Source: Firmicutes bacterium UBA7523 (GTDB taxonomy: Bacteria; Bacillota; Dethiobacteria; Dethiobacterales; Dethiobacteraceae). Taken from it: a DNA stretch of 29,280 nt. Below are positions 27,719 to 29,280 of the stretch, one piece after another; the stretch's first letter is position 1, and every line of letters begins with the position of its first letter. The DNA lies in NCBI GenBank assembly GCA_002479415.1, contig DLMZ01000041.1, forward strand, positions 16,478 through 45,757. The letters run 5' to 3'. Made by a program: the position numbers and the translations under genes. Under the pieces are notes generated by a model that was not told where the DNA came from, searched no databases, and saw only the letters and a program-made list of their open reading frames with translations.

Positions 27719-29194
27719 ATGTTTCCAGATAAATTTGTCAAAGAAGGTATAACATTTGATGATGTTCTTTTAGTTCCTGCCAAGTCCCGAGTACTTCCGT
27801 CCGAAGTGGATGTGGCTACTAATTTAACGAAGAGGATACGTCTTAATATCCCGTTAATAAGTGCAGGGATGGATACGGTAACGGAATCAAGAATGGCTAT
27901 AGCCATGGCTCGTGAGGGCGGCGTAGGAGTCATTCATAAAAATATGTCCATTGAAAAGCAGGCTGCTGAAGTAGACCGTGTAAAGCGCTCAGAGCATGGA
28001 GTTATTACTAACCCTTTTCATTTATCTCCTAACCATATGATTCATGATGCTGCGGCACTTATGGAGCGTTATCGAATTTCCGGGGTACCAATTACTGAAA
28101 ACGGTAAGCTAGTAGGTATTCTCACGAACCGCGACTTGCGTTTTGAAACAAATTATGATCGTTATATAAAAGATGTTATGACTAAAGATAGGCTCATTGT
28201 TGCTCCGGTTGGAACAACTCTGGCTCAGGCTCAGGAAATATTGCAGCAGCATAAAGTTGAGAAGCTTCCCATAGTGGATGAACAATTTATGCTGAAGGGG
28301 CTTATTACCATAAAAGATATTGAAAAAGCAATTCAGTATCCCCGTTCTGCTAAAGATAATAATGGCCGCTTGTTGGCTGCTGCGGCTGTGGGGATTGCCC
28401 AGGATACAATGGATAGAGTTCAGGCCTTAACTCAAGCCGGTGTAGATATAATTGTTGTGGATACAGCTCACGGTCACTCATTGGGTGTTCTGAAAATGGT
28501 TGAGAAAATTAAATCAAAGCACCCGACAGTTGACATAGTTGCCGGCAATGTAGCTACCGGAGAAGGCACTAAAGATTTAATTGAAGCAGGAGCAGATGCT
28601 GTTAAGGTTGGAGTGGGCCCCGGGTCCATTTGTACAACTAGGGTAGTAGCAGGAATCGGAGTTCCTCAAGTTACGGCAATTTATGACTCCGCCTCTGCCG
28701 CAGTTTCAACGGGTACACCCATTATTGCCGATGGCGGCATCAAGTTCTCCGGCGATCTGGCGAAGGCAATCGCCGCAGGTGCCGATTGCGCCATGCTCGG
28801 CTCGCTCTTCGCGGGCACTGAGGAAAGCCCCGGTCGCGTCTTCCTTTTTCAGGGCCGCTCCTACAAGGCCTATCGCGGCATGGGATCGGTGGGTGCGATG
28901 GCTGTCGGCTCGGCCGACCGCTACTTCCAGGAAAACGACGAAACCACCAACCCGAACGCGGACAAGCTGGTGCCCGAGGGCATTGAAGGGCGTGTACCGT
29001 ACAAGGGCTCGGTCGTCACGATCCTGTACCAAATGGCTGGCGGCCTGCGTGCGTCCATGGGCTATTGTGGCTGCGCGACCGTCGAAGACATGCGCAGCCG
29101 TGCCGAGTTCGTCGAGATCACGGCGGCCGGTATCCGCGAGAGCCATGTGCACGACGTGCAGATCACCAAGGAAGCCCCGAACTACCACGTCTAA
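27719..29194 (+). CDS. guaB: IMP dehydrogenase, chimeric between a Firmicute 5' part and a proteobacterial 3' part
   Basis: Oxidises IMP to XMP in guanine nucleotide synthesis. The 491-residue frame is intact: GITFDDVLLVPAKS at the N-terminus, two CBS domains (about 95-205), the catalytic loop GPGSICTTRVV with the active cysteine, then ADGGIKFSGD and the flap YRGMGSVGAM. The first ~335 residues share the base composition and codon use of this window. From ADGGIK onward the DNA is GC-rich with proteobacterial codon use. By hand count, 28981-29160 has 114/180 G+C (63%) against 55/120 (46%) for 28501-28620. AAAGGGGGG precedes the ATG pair (27716/27719). The reading frame survives because the join is in a conserved motif. 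A chimeric assembly is more likely than a natural hybrid. Confidence 0.9.
   Translation: MFPDKFVKEGITFDDVLLVPAKSRVLPSEVDVATNLTKRIRLNIPLISAGMDTVTESRMAIAMAREGGVGVIHKNMSIEKQAAEVDRVKRSEHGVITNPFHLSPNHMIHDAAALMERYRISGVPITENGKLVGILTNRDLRFETNYDRYIKDVMTKDRLIVAPVGTTLAQAQEILQQHKVEKLPIVDEQFMLKGLITIKDIEKAIQYPRSAKDNNGRLLAAAAVGIAQDTMDRVQALTQAGVDIIVVDTAHGHSLGVLKMVEKIKSKHPTVDIVAGNVATGEGTKDLIEAGADAVKVGVGPGSICTTRVVAGIGVPQVTAIYDSASAAVSTGTPIIADGGIKFSGDLAKAIAAGADCAMLGSLFAGTEESPGRVFLFQGRSYKAYRGMGSVGAMAVGSADRYFQENDETTNPNADKLVPEGIEGRVPYKGSVVTILYQMAGGLRASMGYCGCATVEDMRSRAEFVEITAAGIRESHVHDVQITKEAPNYHV
28724..28746. other. Putative chimera junction within the conserved ADGGIK motif of guaB
   Basis: Left of this stretch the DNA is about 46% GC with A/T-ending codons; right of it the codons mostly end in G or C (CTG GCG AAG GCA ATC GCC). 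The switch falls on bases encoding I-A-D-G-G-I-K, among the most conserved in IMPDH. The transition is seen directly; whether it is an assembly artefact or recombination cannot be decided here. Confidence 0.75.
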
Positions 29195-29204
29195 CCCAGC
29201 CGAA

Positions 29205-29225
29205 GGGCGCCGCAGGCGCCCTTTT
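29205..29225 (+). terminator. GC-rich terminator-like hairpin after guaB
   Basis: GGGCGCC (29205-29211), loop GCA, GGCGCCC (29215-29221), then TTTTC. It belongs to the GC-rich segment and stands between guaB and guaA. Confidence 0.65.
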
Positions 29226-29241
29226 CATTTGCGCGACGACC

Positions 29242-29280
29242 ATGCACGACAAGATACTCATCCTCGATTTCGGTTCCCAG
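29242..29280 (+). CDS. guaA: GMP synthase, first 13 codons (cut by the window end)
   Basis: The ATG at 29242 opens MHDKILILDFGSQ, the usual N-terminus of beta-proteobacterial GuaA, at the start of its glutamine amidotransferase domain. GMP synthase follows IMPDH in the guanine branch, and guaB-guaA adjacency is normal in proteobacteria. Only 13 codons are present. It belongs to the GC-rich segment and probably not to the Firmicute genome. Confidence 0.75.
   Translation, partial: MHDKILILDFGSQ

Noticed and set aside
28706..29188. A 160-codon minus-strand frame opposite the 3' part of guaB
   Set aside because: Long opposite-strand frames are expected in GC-rich coding DNA; the plus strand encodes complete IMPDH motifs.
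1..29280. CRISPR arrays, insertion sequences, prophage or defence genes
   Set aside because: No spaced repeat series, transposase, integrase or recognised defence domain was found on either strand.

Overview
The window looks like a low-to-mid GC (about 45%) chromosome segment from an endospore-forming, probably anaerobic Firmicute of the Clostridia type. The support is the order tRNA-Ser, large SRP RNA with an Alu domain, dnaX, ybaB, recR, a DUF2508 (YaaL) gene and bofA, which follows the Bacillus/Clostridium scr-dnaX-yaaK-recR-yaaL-bofA block. Other support is a T-box leader, a ferredoxin-linked 2-oxoacid oxidoreductase, lysine 2,3-aminomutase, strong AGGAGG ribosome binding sites and frequent TTG/GTG starts. 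The last ~540 bases do not belong with the rest: from about 28,730 the sequence switches to ~63% GC with a proteobacterial guaB 3' half and a beta-proteobacterial-like guaA start. The contig is probably an assembly chimera joined at a conserved IMPDH motif.

Layout: (1) 1-1416, two small heat-shock (Hsp20) genes; the first has a 114-residue uncharged Q/N-rich N-terminus and a leader able to hide its ribosome binding site. (2) 1433-2639, minus strand, a ClpP-fold SDH-family serine protease followed by an unrecognised 59-residue gene. (3) 2809-8396, one tight eight-gene folate/p-aminobenzoate operon: folE, HD-domain gene, folP, folB, folK, pabA, pabB, pabC. (4) 8413-9692, a membrane [4Fe-4S] protein behind a promoter with a CsoR/CstR-like operator, then a RidA-family gene. 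(5) 9689-14858, consensus promoter, T-box leader (probable valine specifier), ilvE, ilvB, ilvN and a second, diverged ilvB paralogue. (6) pckA, tRNA-Ser(GGA), SRP RNA. (7) kamA-ablB for N-epsilon-acetyl-beta-lysine, an osmolyte, placed between the SRP RNA and dnaX. (8) dnaX-ybaB-recR, then DUF2508-bofA. (9) A 200-nt leader, a P-loop ATPase gene and a four-subunit 2-oxoacid:ferredoxin oxidoreductase. (10) NusG-domain-II protein, DUF523, guaB (chimeric) and the first 13 codons of guaA.

How the parts fit: the folate operon carries GTP and chorismate branches to dihydropteroate. It lacks a recognisable dihydroneopterin triphosphate hydrolase, for which the HD-domain protein is a candidate. RidA lies between two PLP fold-type IV enzymes (PabC, IlvE), consistent with removing reactive enamines. 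The Vor/Kor-type oxidoreductase can link branched-chain or other 2-oxoacids to ferredoxin. I saw no phage, transposon, CRISPR array or obvious defence cassette. The most notable items are the chimeric guaB, the diverged acetolactate-synthase paralogue, the uncharged Hsp20 with its RNA-structure leader, the hidden small gene next to the protease and the CsoR-like operator.
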